64,000 nt of DNA from Chrysophaeum taylorii (taxonomy: Eukaryota > Sar > Pelagophyceae > Pelagomonadales > Pelagomonadaceae). Both the position numbers and the translations under genes were made by a program. The DNA lies in assembly GCA_029834535.1 (NCBI GenBank), contig JAQMWT010000441.1, positions 1 to 64,000 of the forward strand. The letters are read 5' to 3'. The notes under the pieces were generated by a model that worked only from the letters and a program-made list of their open reading frames with translations, had not been told where the DNA came from and ran no database searches. Numbering within the stretch: the stretch's first letter is position 1; the number at the start of each line of letters is the position of its first letter. Shown piece after piece: positions 49,243 through 60,179 of the stretch.

Positions 49243-51051
49243 TTAGCGGCGACGACGTTTGGTAGAAGAAGTCTGTCGCGCTCGCGCGGCCGTGTACTTT
49301 GCCATGCGCTTGTTCTTGAGGTCAGTCTTCTTTTTGATGTTCTTGGTCCGCTGGCGTTGTTGCGAGTTTGCAGCTCGCCCGTCGTCGTCGTTGCCGTCGT
49401 CGTCGTCGTCGTCGTCGTCGTCGCGAAAGAGGGCATCATAGTAGTCATCCTTTGTGATTTTGCCCTTCTTTAATTTTTTAACCAAGCGCTCCTCCTTAGC
49501 CAAGTCGTCCCACTCTTCCAATATCTGCGCGTTGCGACCCTTCTTCTTCTTTCTCTTCTTTTTCTGATGCTCGTCGGTGGGCGGGGCAGGCCGTTTCCTC
49601 GTGACAGAGATTTTTGGCGGCTTGGCATTGCGCAACTGCCGCGCTTGTTCGCGCACTTTGTCGGCGTAGGGTACTCGCGCCGTCGCGACGTCCGCTCTAT
49701 CGAAGTCGATCGGTCGGCCCTCGGCTTTCGCCTTGGAAATTTCGGGCATTTTGGGGAGCTTCAAGAGACCGTAAAGCTTGGCCGTCGCTCCGATGTCGAC
49801 CTTCTCCCATCGGAAGATGTACTTCAACCGGTGCTCGAGGTACGACTTGACGTGCGCGGTGAACGCGCGCGTCGAGAGCTCCATGAGCGCGCGGTCCTTG
49901 ATCGCCGCCTCGCGCACCTTGTCACGCAGCTCTCGCGCGGCGTCCTCAAAGTCCCCCGGGTCGGTCTCGGCCACGTGGACACCTCTCAATCTCAGGAGCT
50001 CGGTATACGCGTCCTCGTGGTCGGCGAGCAACGCGAGCGCGGCCCCTCGCCGCCCCGCGCGCGCCGTACGGCCAACGCGGTGCACGAAGGTCTCGGGCGC
50101 GTGCGGGGGGTCAAACTGGACCACGAGGTCGACGGCAGCGTCGAGGCCTCTGGCGGCTACGTCCGTGCAGAGCAAGCACATTTTTTGCGTCGTGGCGAAC
50201 GTCTGCCAGACTGCCTTTCGTCGCTTCTGCGTCATCTTACCGTGGAGTGCGTCGACGGGAAACTGCTGCACGCGCTTCAAAGCAAGCCCAAAGTACTCGA
50301 CCGCCGCGCACGAGTCGAAGAAGACGAGCGTCTTGTCAGCGCGCGCCGCGACGTCGACGAGACAAGCCAGCTTATGAGCTGTCGGGACAACGGCGACCTC
50401 GTTCGTCAGCTCCCGCGGGGTCGCCGTGCCGAGCCGCACGCGCACGGTCGCTGGGTTCCGCAGCCCCGCCTTGGCAAGCTCGTCGACGGCTCGTGTCTGC
50501 GTCGCGCTAAAGAGCGCCGTGCGACGTTGCTTGGGCAACCTTCGCAAGATGTCGCCAATCTGGGGCGCGAAGCCCATGTCGAGCAAGGTGTCAGCTTCGT
50601 CGAGCACCAAGATTTCGAGCTCCCGCGTCTCGAGCTGTGACTCGGCGAGGCGGCCTGGCGTCCCGACGACGACGTCCCCCTTGGGGTCGCCGCTGCTCTC
50701 GCCGCCCGTGGCCGTCGCGACGACAAGAGCGTGCGGCTCGCACAGTTCCGCGAGCACGCGCGCAGTCTGGGCGGCGAGCTCGCGCGTTGGCGCGACGCAC
50801 AGGCACCGCGTCCCTCGGGACGCCTGTTTCTTGCGCCCCAAGATCTCCACCGCCGGGACGCCGAAGGCGAGAGTCTTGCCTGACCCTGTCACAGCCTCGC
50901 CCACGACATCCCGGTGTGAGAGCAGCAGCGGAATTGCGGCAGCTTGCACGGGGGTCATCGTTTCAAACCCAAACCGCTCGCGGATCGTCCGCAGCGTCGT
51001 CTCGCTGAGGGGGGGCACCACCTCTGACCACAACCGACCGGCGGCACTCAT
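49243..51051 (-). CDS. DDX55: DEAD-box RNA helicase DDX55/SPB4 (60S ribosome biogenesis)
   Basis: The product has 602 residues, matching DDX55/Spb4 (600-606). Motifs: Q motif with F-E-T-M-T-P-V-Q-A-A-A-I, A-V-T-G-S-G-K-T at 53-60, P-T-R-E-L-A at 88-93, D-E-A-D at 151-154, S-A-T at 182-184, and H-R-V-G-R-T-A-R-A-G. The family's own C-terminal signature follows: A-F-T-A-H-V-K-S-Y, then L-K-Y-I-F-R-W, then G-L-L-K-L-P-K-M-P-E-I. The end is a Lys/Arg-rich tail broken by an Asp run. Spb4 acts in the nucleolus on 27S pre-rRNA in pre-60S particles. The linker between Ia and DEAD is shortened compared with human. Intronless; it is on the same strand as, and downstream of, the SOD gene. Confidence 0.94.
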   Translation of the reverse strand: MSAAGRLWSEVVPPLSETTLRTIRERFGFETMTPVQAAAIPLLLSHRDVVGEAVTGSGKTLAFGVPAVEILGRKKQASRGTRCLCVAPTRELAAQTARVLAELCEPHALVVATATGGESSGDPKGDVVVGTPGRLAESQLETRELEILVLDEADTLLDMGFAPQIGDILRRLPKQRRTALFSATQTRAVDELAKAGLRNPATVRVRLGTATPRELTNEVAVVPTAHKLACLVDVAARADKTLVFFDSCAAVEYFGLALKRVQQFPVDALHGKMTQKRRKAVWQTFATTQKMCLLCTDVAARGLDAAVDLVVQFDPPHAPETFVHRVGRTARAGRRGAALALLADHEDAYTELLRLRGVHVAETDPGDFEDAARELRDKVREAAIKDRALMELSTRAFTAHVKSYLEHRLKYIFRWEKVDIGATAKLYGLLKLPKMPEISKAKAEGRPIDFDRADVATARVPYADKVREQARQLRNAKPPKISVTRKRPAPPTDEHQKKKRKKKKGRNAQILEEWDDLAKEERLVKKLKKGKITKDDYYDALFRDDDDDDDDDGNDDDGRAANSQQRQRTKNIKKKTDLKNKRMAKYTAARARQTSSTKRRRR

Positions 51052-51110
51052 AATAACATCGCCAGGTGTCAGGAATGTGGATCCGGTATTTCTACTGTAG
51101 TAGTAGTAAG

Positions 51111-51146
51111 CTCGGGAGAGGTCTGAAGTCGAAGTTAGTTAGTTAG
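51111..51146 (+). mobile_element. 36-bp retroelement tail insertion with target-site duplication
   Basis: CTCGGGAGAGGTCTGAAG, a short variant (TCGAAG), then (TTAG)n, flanked by an exact 10-bp direct repeat TAGTAGTAAG (51101-51110 and 51147-51156). Only the 3' terminus of the element was copied. It lies about 60 bp upstream of the DDX55 start. Confidence 0.85.
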
Positions 51147-51429
51147 TAGTAGTAAGGACGACCTTCGGCTTGTTGTAATAAAGGTCCACTACAGAGTGAG
51201 AGAGGGGGGCTGCAAAAATGAGCATATGGGTCGTCGCGGAGCGCGGACGTGCAGCAGCAAATTACTAGATAGAAAATACACACCGCGCGCTCGGTGTAGT
51301 GGGGCACATTTTCGGGAGAAGTGCCGTGTGGGTCGCGGCGAAGAAGGGAAATGGGGAACACAAGGTTTTTTTCAAAGTGAGCTCTGGCCATCATCACAAT
51401 TTTCGGCGGCACGACCACTAAACGCAAAT

Positions 51430-52238
51430 CTAGAACTGCGGGGGTTTGCCAGCGAGCGCGTCATCGTACCACGCGTTGACTTGGTCCCAGTTGACGACGT
51501 CCCACCATGCAGCGACGTACTCGGGACGGCGGTTCTGATATTTCAGGTAATACGCGTGCCTGCAACATCCACAAGCGTCATCGTTCTCGCAGTCTCAGTC
51601 AGTGACACTTACTCCCAAACATCGATGCCGAGGATGGGGATGCCCTCGGTGCCCTCGACGCCCTTCATGAGCGGGTTATCCTGGTTGGGGGTTGATGTGA
51701 TCTTGAGGGTGTTGCCGTCGACGATGAGCCAGACCCAACCGCTGCCGAAGCGAGCGGCGGGGGTGGCGGCGGCCGCCCACTGCTCCTTGAGGCCGTCCAT
51801 CGAGCCGAAGGCCTTATCGATCGCCGCCGAAAGCTTCTCCGAGGGCGCGCCGCCGTCACCCTTAGGTGCCATGACCATCCAGAAAAAGTCATGGTTATAG
51901 ACGCCACCGCCCGAGTTTCTCACACCCTTTACCCCCCCGGAGATCGCCGTCTTCATCAGGTCTGCGATCGGCGGCTGATCCTTGCCTTCGAGGGCCGCGT
52001 TGATCCCGGCGATGTAAGTCGCGTGATGCTTGTCGTGGTGAATCTTCATCGTCGCGGCGTCGATCGACGGCTCGAGGGCTTCGTACGGATAAGGCAGGTC
52101 CGGCAACTCGTACGCGTAAACGCTGGCCACCACGGCTGTCGCGGCCGTCGTCGCGACGCTCCCGACAGCGCGCCTCACGACGGGCCGATCCACCTGGAGC
52201 GCCAACACGCCACATACCAACCCGAGGAACAACACCAT
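51430..52238 (-). CDS. Manganese superoxide dismutase, secretory/plastid presequence
   Basis: Two exons on the minus strand: 52238-51613 and 51559-51430, split by a 53-nt GT-AG intron (51612-51560). Splicing joins V-W-(G)E-H-A-Y-Y in frame, giving 251 residues. From the Met at 52238 there is a signal peptide ([12 protein letters not shown]), then a basic and Ala/Thr/Val-rich stretch like a plastid transit peptide, then the mature start [10 protein letters not shown]. Metal ligands: [16 protein letters not shown] and D-V-W-E-H-A-Y-Y. Mn rather than Fe type is indicated by G-G-G before the second ligand, N-Q-D-N-P-L with the active-site Gln, and G-I-D-V-W-E-H. A Met at 52310 extends the frame by 24 residues but would bury the signal peptide. 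It converts superoxide to peroxide and oxygen, probably in the plastid or its outer compartments. Confidence 0.9.
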
Positions 52239-52989
52239 GACAGAAGAAGATCGCGACTTGAACGATTCCTCAACGCCACACGTGACGGCAAGTTCAACTC
52301 CCCTCCTCATCAGCTAAAACGTTTTTTCAACGGACAAAAAAATACAATCGTTCTATAACGACGATATTATTTCAATATGGTATCGTCGTTTCAGTTGTAT
52401 TTTCCAATTTTCGCTTTGCAAACCATCTCGCAGTGCTCCAGCACTTTTTGGAGAGGCGGTTGCGTGAGTGTCAACGATGGTCCCGAAGGCTGACCGCAAA
52501 AAGAGCATCGTCGCGCACTACGTCGTCAAGGAACCTACGAATTCCGAGAAGCAAATGACGTATTCGTGTGCGGCGCAGGGCTGAAAATATTCGAAGGAGA
52601 CGCAGACATGGACTGTTCATCGAACGCAAGCAGTCCCTCTCTCATCAAACCGCCCGCCGACATGCGACTCAAGTCGTCCACCGACCGCGAGGTCTTCAAG
52701 CAGTCGCGGATGATGTCCGTTGTTCGACGACTGGCGACTCACCGGCATCAAGCAATTCCCAAAGATAGATCACCCCCCATCGCCATCCGCGTCGACGATA
52801 TGGCTGTCCAGTCTGCCGACGTCGAGCGAGTCTGCAAGACCCACAAGCTCATCCACACCAAGACGCCGCCTCTACCGTCCATCGCCTTTTCTTCACCTAC
52901 GTCAAGGCTTGGCGACAGCCGCATCCGAGGGGGGGGGGGCGAGAACAGCGTTTTGCTGGGTGAGGGGGCCGCCACCCCCCTGCGCTAAA
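52239..52989. other. Intergenic region, no gene recognised
   Basis: A plus-strand frame at 52566-52988 (140 residues) reads partly protein-like but matches no family I know. Poly-G runs are at 52929-52939. Confidence 0.35.
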
Positions 52990-53015
52990 GTTTTGTGCCC
53001 GGGGGAGAGTCTGCG

Positions 53016-53048
53016 ACCTCCCAGCACGAAAGTTTCGTGCTAGGAGGT
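53016..53048. other. 16-bp inverted repeat at element end
   Basis: ACCTCCCAGCACGAAA followed, after one base, by TTTCGTGCTAGGAGGT: a hairpin with a single mismatch. It lies at the outer edge of the 52990-53265 terminal-repeat-like block. Confidence 0.7.
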
Positions 53049-53165
53049 TAGAGAACAGTAAAAATCACTGTGCCCCTGGTAGAGAATAGTGGCAGTGGTA
53101 GTGCCACTCTTATTGCCCTGTCTCTAACGACACAAAGAGCAGCACGGTGTTCAACAACACAGCGA

Positions 53166-53202
53166 TTTTGGGTGTTTGTGAGATGGGGGGGGGGGGTCCT
53201 AA
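53166..53202. repeat. Poly-G run in terminal-repeat-like block
   Basis: A GGGGGGGGGGGG run (about 53186-53198) that is absent from the related sequence at 16970-17000, so it expanded after the copies split. Confidence 0.5.
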
Positions 53203-54816
53203 CCCTAATTGGAATTTTCTATCTCTACGCCCTCGCAGATTGAACTCGGTGATGAGCGAAATCTGGGACAAACAAAACAAATGTTTGGCCAGAGACAAAT
53301 AGATGTTGAGTTGTGAGGAGGCGTGGAAGGAAAGTGTGCGAACTGCATGAGAGAGATAGAGGAGAGTGGAATAGCAGGTAAGGGTGAGTGAGAAAGGAGA
53401 AAGAGCGCGAAGTGGAATATGGAATAGGCTGAGGAGGGAAGCAAAATGAAAAGCATATTGCAAGAAGAGGTGAATGATCAAGGAAAGAAAAGGCATCGAT
53501 CGTAAGGAAGAAGAAAAGTGGAGGAAGATGCTAAGAGGATACGTGGAGGAAAATGCTGGGTAGGCTAATGGCGAAGTATGGCGAATTCTGTTCGAGAGAT
53601 CAGATCATCATCTTGTTCAGTGACTGATGAGATAGGGGACGGTGCGTGCCGGTGGATAAATCCTAAGTGGCTGGGGGATCATCGGAGTAGAACGGGTGGT
53701 CTAACGGATAACAACAGGAGGGATCATGGGTCAGGCAGTCGGGAATTGTGCAGCAGACCAATGATTGATCGAAAGGCGAATAGTGAGAGTGGCCGTAGGG
53801 ATGAGATTCTATTGTGACTAATGTTGGGCTAGTAAGGGTTTGACGATGTGACGGAGCGCCAGCTTTATCCCATAAAGAGATGTGACCATTTGACCAAATC
53901 GGTTTCGACATGGTAAGGTGATCGTCGTAATGATAGCGAGTAAGGCGGTGCTGTTTCTGGAAGATGAGAGATCCAGAATTGCCTGTCACATACGTGTCGA
54001 AGCTGTCGTCCTGAGTGTAACGTGGGTCAGCTGAAGCTAGGCTATGAGCGTGTAAAGTAATATGCGGATAATCGTAGCGCGATGAGGATATCGGGATAAA
54101 GCTGTCTGGGGTTGGCCTTAAATATGAAAACTCTAAATTTGCTGTAGACTTGGGGTTGTAGTCTCGTGTAAGTCGAACCAGTGGATATCATCGAAAGATG
54201 ATTGGGCTGAGACTGAGGTTTGCGAGTGTATCGCGTATGATGGTGGATACAGGCGCGTGTCCTGCGCTGAAGAGTCGGTGCCCTGTGCAGAAAATGCAGA
54301 AGAGTCGGGCAACAGAAGAAAATGCCTGAAGGCGATGGACTGCTTGAAGATATTGTCCGTGCCAGGGGGAGAGTTGACTTCGAAGGTATGGTCAAAGTCG
54401 CATCTTTCGTGTTCTATTCGACAAAGTAATCCTGAACTGTGACAATCGACTGATCCAGTATTCACTTCATGTCCGGTGTCGTTTTCACCAGAATCAAACT
54501 TCCCTTGATGTACAAACGCGAGGGAGCGTGGTGCATCCCTGGTGAATCGTGCAGTGACGGAAAGGTGAGACATTCGACAGAAGGGTGTTGTCGATATGCG
54601 AGAGCTGTACAGTATACAACGTGTAGGGAGCATATGTTTCAAGAGGGGTTTAATCTGTGGACGGGGGATGTCCGAAGAATGAACATGATGTGAGGTGATG
54701 TCCATAATGCGAGAACTGTCCGATAATGAGTCATGCGAGACTGTGGCTAGCAGCGAGTGTGTGGGAATGAAGAAGTAGACAGGCATGGCAGTTAACTTCC
54801 CTTGATTCGTAACACA

Positions 54817-54851
54817 TGCTCGGGAGAGGTCTGAAGTTAGTTAGTTAGTTA
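54817..54851 (+). mobile_element. 35-bp retroelement tail insertion with 13-bp duplication
   Basis: The same tail as at 51111-51146: CTCGGGAGAGGTCTGAAG and (TTAG)n. It is flanked by the exact 13-bp direct repeat GATTCGTAACACA (54804-54816 and 54852-54864). It is inside, and so younger than, the LTR-type fossil at 52990-57400. Confidence 0.9.
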
Positions 54852-57400
54852 GATTCGTAACACAACTGGGTGGGGCTAGCGGTGTGCGGCAGAGCGCGTG
54901 TCCAACCGGTGGAGATTGGGGGTTATCCTCGCGGGTGCTACGGAAAGTGTCGACTGGGTGCGAATCGCAATGGCGGCTGTTGGGCTCAGAGTTCTGCAAG
55001 ATGGAACCTGCAGTGTGAACGGAGAGGAGCGAACCGGGTGCGTCATAAGAGCGTAATACGCGAGTGTAGTCGGAGCTATATCCGAAGCAGTATTCTGACA
55101 GTAATGTCGACAGATGCGAAACATGATCAGAATTGGGCGAGGATGTCGCGTGAAGTTGTGTCGTAACCGAACCATAGTGGTGCAGAGCTTCAGCGTCAAG
55201 CATGGTGCTGGGAGGGACGTGAAAAGAGGTGAGCAAAGGACTCTGCGTGCGGCTATCATTTGGTGGCGGGCATTTATTGCGCGAGACGGGCGATAACAGC
55301 GACGTTTGGCTTTGGCGTGACAGAACTTCGTTTGCATATGACAGCATGCAGGATAAAATCGAGTGAGCTGAAACTTGAGAGGTGTGACCTGCAAGAGACG
55401 GACGGAAGAGCGTGGGAGGCTCCGAATTGTATTGATGACGGAACTTAGTGTCATCACAAATCGTCGGGGATTTGGTCGTCGAGAGTCGCGTTGAGGCGAG
55501 GAGGAACGACGAATGCTCATCAGGTCTTGGCGTGTGACAGAGGTCCTTAGAAAGACGGACTTCGGTACGTGCCTTGAAGTGAATTCCGATGTAGCCAGAG
55601 TGGCTATAGGAGGCATGACTGATACGAATCGAAACGAATCTTGTCGTCGGTGGAAAACTAATGCGCCCTCGTAATTCGAACAGGGTGAAATCTTCGAATG
55701 GCCGGTGAGACGGAGAGACCATGGTTGCGGAACGAGCGCAAAGCCGGGCGGCGGTCGAAGGAGGCGCTTCAGCGGTGGCTGAGACGACAGTGTTCTGCGT
55801 ATCTTGAATCGTAAGGTGTTCAGGCATCGTGTTCGGGCATCGTACTGTGCGACAAGCGAGCGTGCGTCTCAGTTGACTGTGAGTGAACCATTGGTATGGC
55901 GCAATGTTTGTAGTCTAAACCGAGAGGGGCGGTGAGCGTGCCGTCGCAAGTGCATAGTAGCCTGTGCGGTGTCTGGGCTTTAATCGGAATATGACACATG
56001 ACGTCATACAAAGATGGTGGGAGCTGAATCAGACGTGATGGGACTGGCTAGTAGTGCCGGGAGCAGCATGTCGGGGGTAGCGCTCAAAGATGAGGGTGGA
56101 ACGCAGTCCACTTCTATCTTGGTTGCCGTGTGTCGCGGTACTATGGGCGTAAACATCTGACGTGAGGTAAGTGCTTGTGTCCCAAACGAGAATGCGAGTA
56201 TAGTCGCATGGGAAGGTTGCATTTTGTCTCTGCTGCAGTCAAAAAAGCTTTCGAGGAAACCAATGGAGAAACCACGAGCACATGGGTGGCGTCTCGGTGG
56301 CCAACGTTCCTGTGGGTGTGGTTGAGGTGACTCCAAAGTAGGATTCCTTCTTGGGTATGACTCGAGCGTTGCGATGAGTTCATGCTCGAGATCATAGTCG
56401 TCCATTAGATGACTCGAGGTGGTCGCGAATGAGCGACACGTCGACCTGGTGTCAGGGGAGACCGAGGTGGTGCAGTGACCTGACTGGCTGAGGTAGCCAT
56501 GCTGGTAAGATTGCAGCGGGGCGCATAACTCTGGAGAATGCTTGCATTGGCTTGTGCCTGATCTGCGGTCGTGCAGAGATGCGATATGGTCTGTGCTAAT
56601 GCGGATTGCAGCGACAGGGAAGGGTCAGGTGCCTGGGAGGCTGAAAGGCGGCCTTTGTCTTCCAGAGGCGAAGGGAACAAGCAGAGCTGTAGCTTCGTCT
56701 CGTCGTGATCGGATAGGCTTAATGAGCTTGTGCGCATGATCGTGGTGCGCTTACCTGTGTCTTCATGATGTACCTTCGTACCCTGTGGTGGTGCTTCTGC
56801 GAGCGGGACATTTCTTAGGGATTGGTCCATCGGATGGGGTGCATCGGTTATGAATGAGACAGGAGCCAGTAGCAGTGCAAGGTCAGGTGACAGAACGTTT
56901 GCGTGGTCGAGTAACTGAGCGTTGGACCTGAGCATCGTCTACATAGTCTGGAACCGTGCAGTGCAGTTGGTTTGCGTTGTCTCGTCTGCTACATCAATGA
57001 GCTGGCTGGTGTAGCTGGCCGTTGTGGTCTTATCTTTCGTCTTGTCGTCCAATAGAGACTGCGAGATAGTACTCGCTGCTATGTGCGAGACTACAAGTAG
57101 CTGTTGAGCAGCTGTGGAGAGCTGAGTGCTTTCTTGTCTGGCAGTTTCTGTGGCTTTGGAGTTCCAGAGACATGATTGCGCAGCTTCTTCCGGGTGTAAT
57201 CTTCATATGAATCGAAGCAGAATAACGCGTCCACATATGGACTTGTCATATGCCTGCGAAGCACCTCAATTTGCAAGCTCACCTTGGCTGAGTTGTCTTG
57301 GAAACGCAATCCCGCGTTAATTTTATCAACGAGGATGTGTTCTTGTTTGTAGATATCCGTAGTGGATATTGGCTTTTGTTTTGACATGATTGTGACCTAT

Positions 57401-58278
57401 TAAGGGATAGGCTAGAGGATTGATAGACAGATTCGACACATAAGAATGAAGGGCTTCTCAAGTGCGGGTTCTATGTACAGTACGCTATTTTAAACGTGGG
57501 CTTATTGACAAGACCAAACAAATCAACATGCTATTTAAAACAGGGTGACTTGAGACTGAAGAGTGGATTAGTTCTCGAGCAGTCAGTCTTTTGTTGGGGA
57601 ATGGAAGTAAAAACCCGTACAAGTTTCCGCGGCTTGTATAGGAAAAATTTTAATTTTATTGGTTATGCGAGTGCATGTGACCAGTGACCGACCCAACTCG
57701 GTCACAAACCAATTTAACTGGTGGGCACATACCGTCACACAACAAATATGTACAGTAGACCACCGCCAAACACATTGTCGCATTGTACTCGTGATCAGGC
57801 GTAAATTGATCATTCGATTTAGACGTACAACACAGTTGGGCTGACACACCTACGCATCTGGGCCCATAACCTGGAGAGATTTGACCCTCTCCGGGTACAT
57901 GGTAGAGACTGCGTGCAGTCTTAGGCGTGTACAGGCCATTCCGCTTGTCACATGCTACTACACAAGGTAGGGATTTAGGCCCTAACTCCTTAAGGACATT
58001 AGGTCCCATAGAAGCGTTTACACTGACAACGAGGAACGAAGCCTCTGTTAATTAAACAGAAAACCCCGTACCTGACGGTACGCACCTGGAGGCCTACTCC
58101 ATGTTGGAAAAGAGCTTCAGACTGGGTTCTTCATAGTCATGAATAAATAATTGCGGAAGGGTAAGGGAAAAAAAGGAGGAACGAGGGGAAGCCGTATTAC
58201 GGAGAGAAAACCCTCGTGAAGAGATAGGTGCGAAATGTTCCAGTGCCCCACACATAATAGTGTAGCTCTCTGGAACAA
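57401..58278. other. AT-rich non-coding block beside Helitron copy 3
   Basis: Possible left terminal region of the neighbouring LTR-type element. It holds a minus-strand frame of 117 residues (57656-58009, opening M-G-P-N-V-L-K-E-L-G) and a short inverted repeat (TTCCAGTGCCCC ... CTCTGGAA) at 58237-58275. No match to 52990-53265 is visible, so I cannot call it a long terminal repeat. Confidence 0.35.
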
Positions 58279-59805
58279 CAAGTGCAGGCCAGTAAGTTCA
58301 CCTAGTCCCAATCTCTAACCCCAGTAAGTTCACCTGGTCCCAGTAAGTTTCATATAAGTTCACCTGGTCAGTAAGTTCACCTAGCTCACACCCACTCCTT
58401 TGAGTTCGTCGCTCTCACCCCCGCCAATCCAAGCTGCTTTGATCCGCACGCGCCGCCAGCCTTTGAGTTTACTCTAAAAACCCCAGTAAGTTCACCTGGA
58501 CCCATTAAGTTCACCTGGTCACTCAGTTCACCTAGTCCCAACCTCCAACCCCAGTAAATTCACCTGGTCCTTGTAAGTTCACCTACAGTGCGCGTGTAGA
58601 CGCCGTGAGGGGGCTTATCGGTATTGCGCAGCACGTGTGGGGTAGGATGGAGTCGTCGACCCAGAAGAGGATATCCTCGCGGTTGCCGACTCGACAGAGA
58701 GCCACGTAGAGCTGGAGGTGGCAGAAGACGGGCCTTAGGCAAGAGGACACCGACCTTGCGGGGCGTCTGCCCCTGGCTCTTGTTGATCGTTTGGCGTCGG
58801 CGGGGCTTAAGGGATACTGGTTGAAGGAGCCTCGGCGACACAACATAATCGATGACGTATCGGGTGCAGTTGCAGTGGCCGTGCGACGGGTCGAGGTTGC
58901 GAAGACTTCAAGCTCGCGATCAAAGTCAGCATGCCGTTGGTTGTCAGGGAGTCGAAAACTCGACTGTAAAGAGCGAGGCGTCGTCTTCCGACCCAACCTA
59001 GTCGGCAGAAAAGAACTCCAACGCCTCGTCTCCGGGAAAAAAAGGCCGCGGTCATGCGCGCGTTGTCAGCATCGACAACATCGTTTCGACGGGGCGTGAG
59101 AATGGCGCGCTGAAAGAGCCGCCGCGGGTCGTGGAAATAGTCTGCGAGGTCGCCATAGACGGCTTGGAGGATCAATGCCTGGCTCGCGGGCCTACCTGAT
59201 CCTTACCCTGCATCGGGGGACAACCCCACGAACATCCTTCATGGTCCCCACACACACCCCCCTCTTAGCAGTCGACATTTAAAGACAACCCCACAAACCC
59301 ACCCACATACTTCATGCCCCCCACACACACCCCCCTCTTAGCAGTCGACATTTAAAGACAAACAAACAGGTACTTATCTCCACCCGTCAGGCACATCCCT
59401 CCTACCCCACAAACCCATCCACATCCTTCATGCCCCCCACACACACCCCCCTCTTAGCAGTCGACATTTAAAGACAAACAAACAGGTTGTTCAACCACCC
59501 AAATCCTTCATGCACCACACACACACCCCCCTCTTAGCAGTCGACCTTTAAAGACAAACAAACACACACACCCCCCTCTTAGCAGTCGACCTTTAAAGAC
59601 AAACAAACAGGCTGCTCATGCACCACACACACACACACCCCTCTTAGCAGTCGACCTTTAAAGACAAACAAACAGGTCCCGCATACTTATCTCCGCCCGT
59701 CAGGCACATCCCTCCTACCCCACAAAACCACCCACATCCTTCATGCACCACACACACAACCCCCTCTTAGCAGTCGACCTTTAAAGACAAACAAACAGAC
59801 TTGTG
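58279..59805 (-). mobile_element. Helitron fragment copy 3 (minisatellite, helicase tail, 3' end)
   Basis: The same architecture as copies 1 and 2, on the minus strand: minisatellite 59805-59230, helicase remnant 59190-58590, AGTAAGTTCACC array 58590-58286, end GGCCTGCACTTG (reverse complement at 58279-58290). Helicase blocks visible in separate frames include A-I-L-T-P-R, K-S-Q-G-Q-T and L-Y-V-A-L-C-R-V, then F-W-V-D-D-S. Frame breaks match those of copies 1 and 2. Confidence 0.72.
59230..59805. repeat. Minisatellite of Helitron copy 3
   Basis: About eight irregular copies of CCCCCCTCTTAGCAGTCGAC(A/C)TTTAAAGACAAACAAACAG, some with a longer spacer that includes CAGGCACATCCCTCCTACCC or CATCCTTCATGC. 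Two reversed copies stand in Helitron copy 2 (8951-9150), and a degenerate one at 25990-26050. Confidence 0.8.
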
Positions 59806-60179
59806 GCGTAAGGAGAATTTTGGGGCTACCTGGCGTGCCTTTAAATCCTGGCTCGCCGCTCGCGTCCGTGCCCTTGGTGGAGTCACTGGACGAGAGTGGC
59901 CGTTCTCCCGCCACACAACCACAAACAACTTCCGTGCCTGGTCCTCACAATTTGAGGATCGGTTGTTGCTTTATGATTAGGATATTATCGACACACAGAA
60001 ATCAGGGTGACACATGTCACAGAAAAGAAAGATGATGTCATAGAGAAAACTGACATCATCAGAACGGAGTAGGGTGACCCTGATACGGGGGGGGGGCTAG
60101 AAGAGGGGTAAGCCTTAGGAGGCGGGAGTTGCCGCCACAGGACTCCCCTGGTAAGAATTCGAGCTGCCCCAGCGAGGTG
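59806..60179. other. 3' flank of the Gypsy element
   Basis: A possible part of the element's right terminal region in minus sense. Contains poly-G at 60088-60096 and ATGATGTCATAGAGAAAACTGACATCAT at 60031-60058, an imperfect inverted repeat. The partner terminal repeat would be outside the window. Confidence 0.35.

Larger units (their letters stand above)
52990..57400 (-). mobile_element. Fossil LTR-type element without visible pol
   Basis: The 3' end (minus sense), 53265-52990, is related to the copia-2 3' end at 16930-17200 (shared GCGTAGAGATAGAAAAT, AATTAGGGTTAG, CTGTGTT and ACTGTTCT blocks). Upstream in minus sense are several gag-like frames (57387-57091, 56935-56405, 55827-54841, 54786-54133), Ser/Pro/Thr-rich. 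I see no reverse transcriptase or integrase. It may be a non-autonomous relative of the Copia family or one that lost pol. Broken, with several interruptions. A retroelement-tail scrap sits inside at 54817-54851. Confidence 0.5.

Noticed and set aside
59230-59805. CRISPR-like repeat-spacer look
   Set aside because: Irregular spacing, repeats in the spacers too, eukaryotic context, and a reversed copy in another Helitron fragment: a minisatellite.
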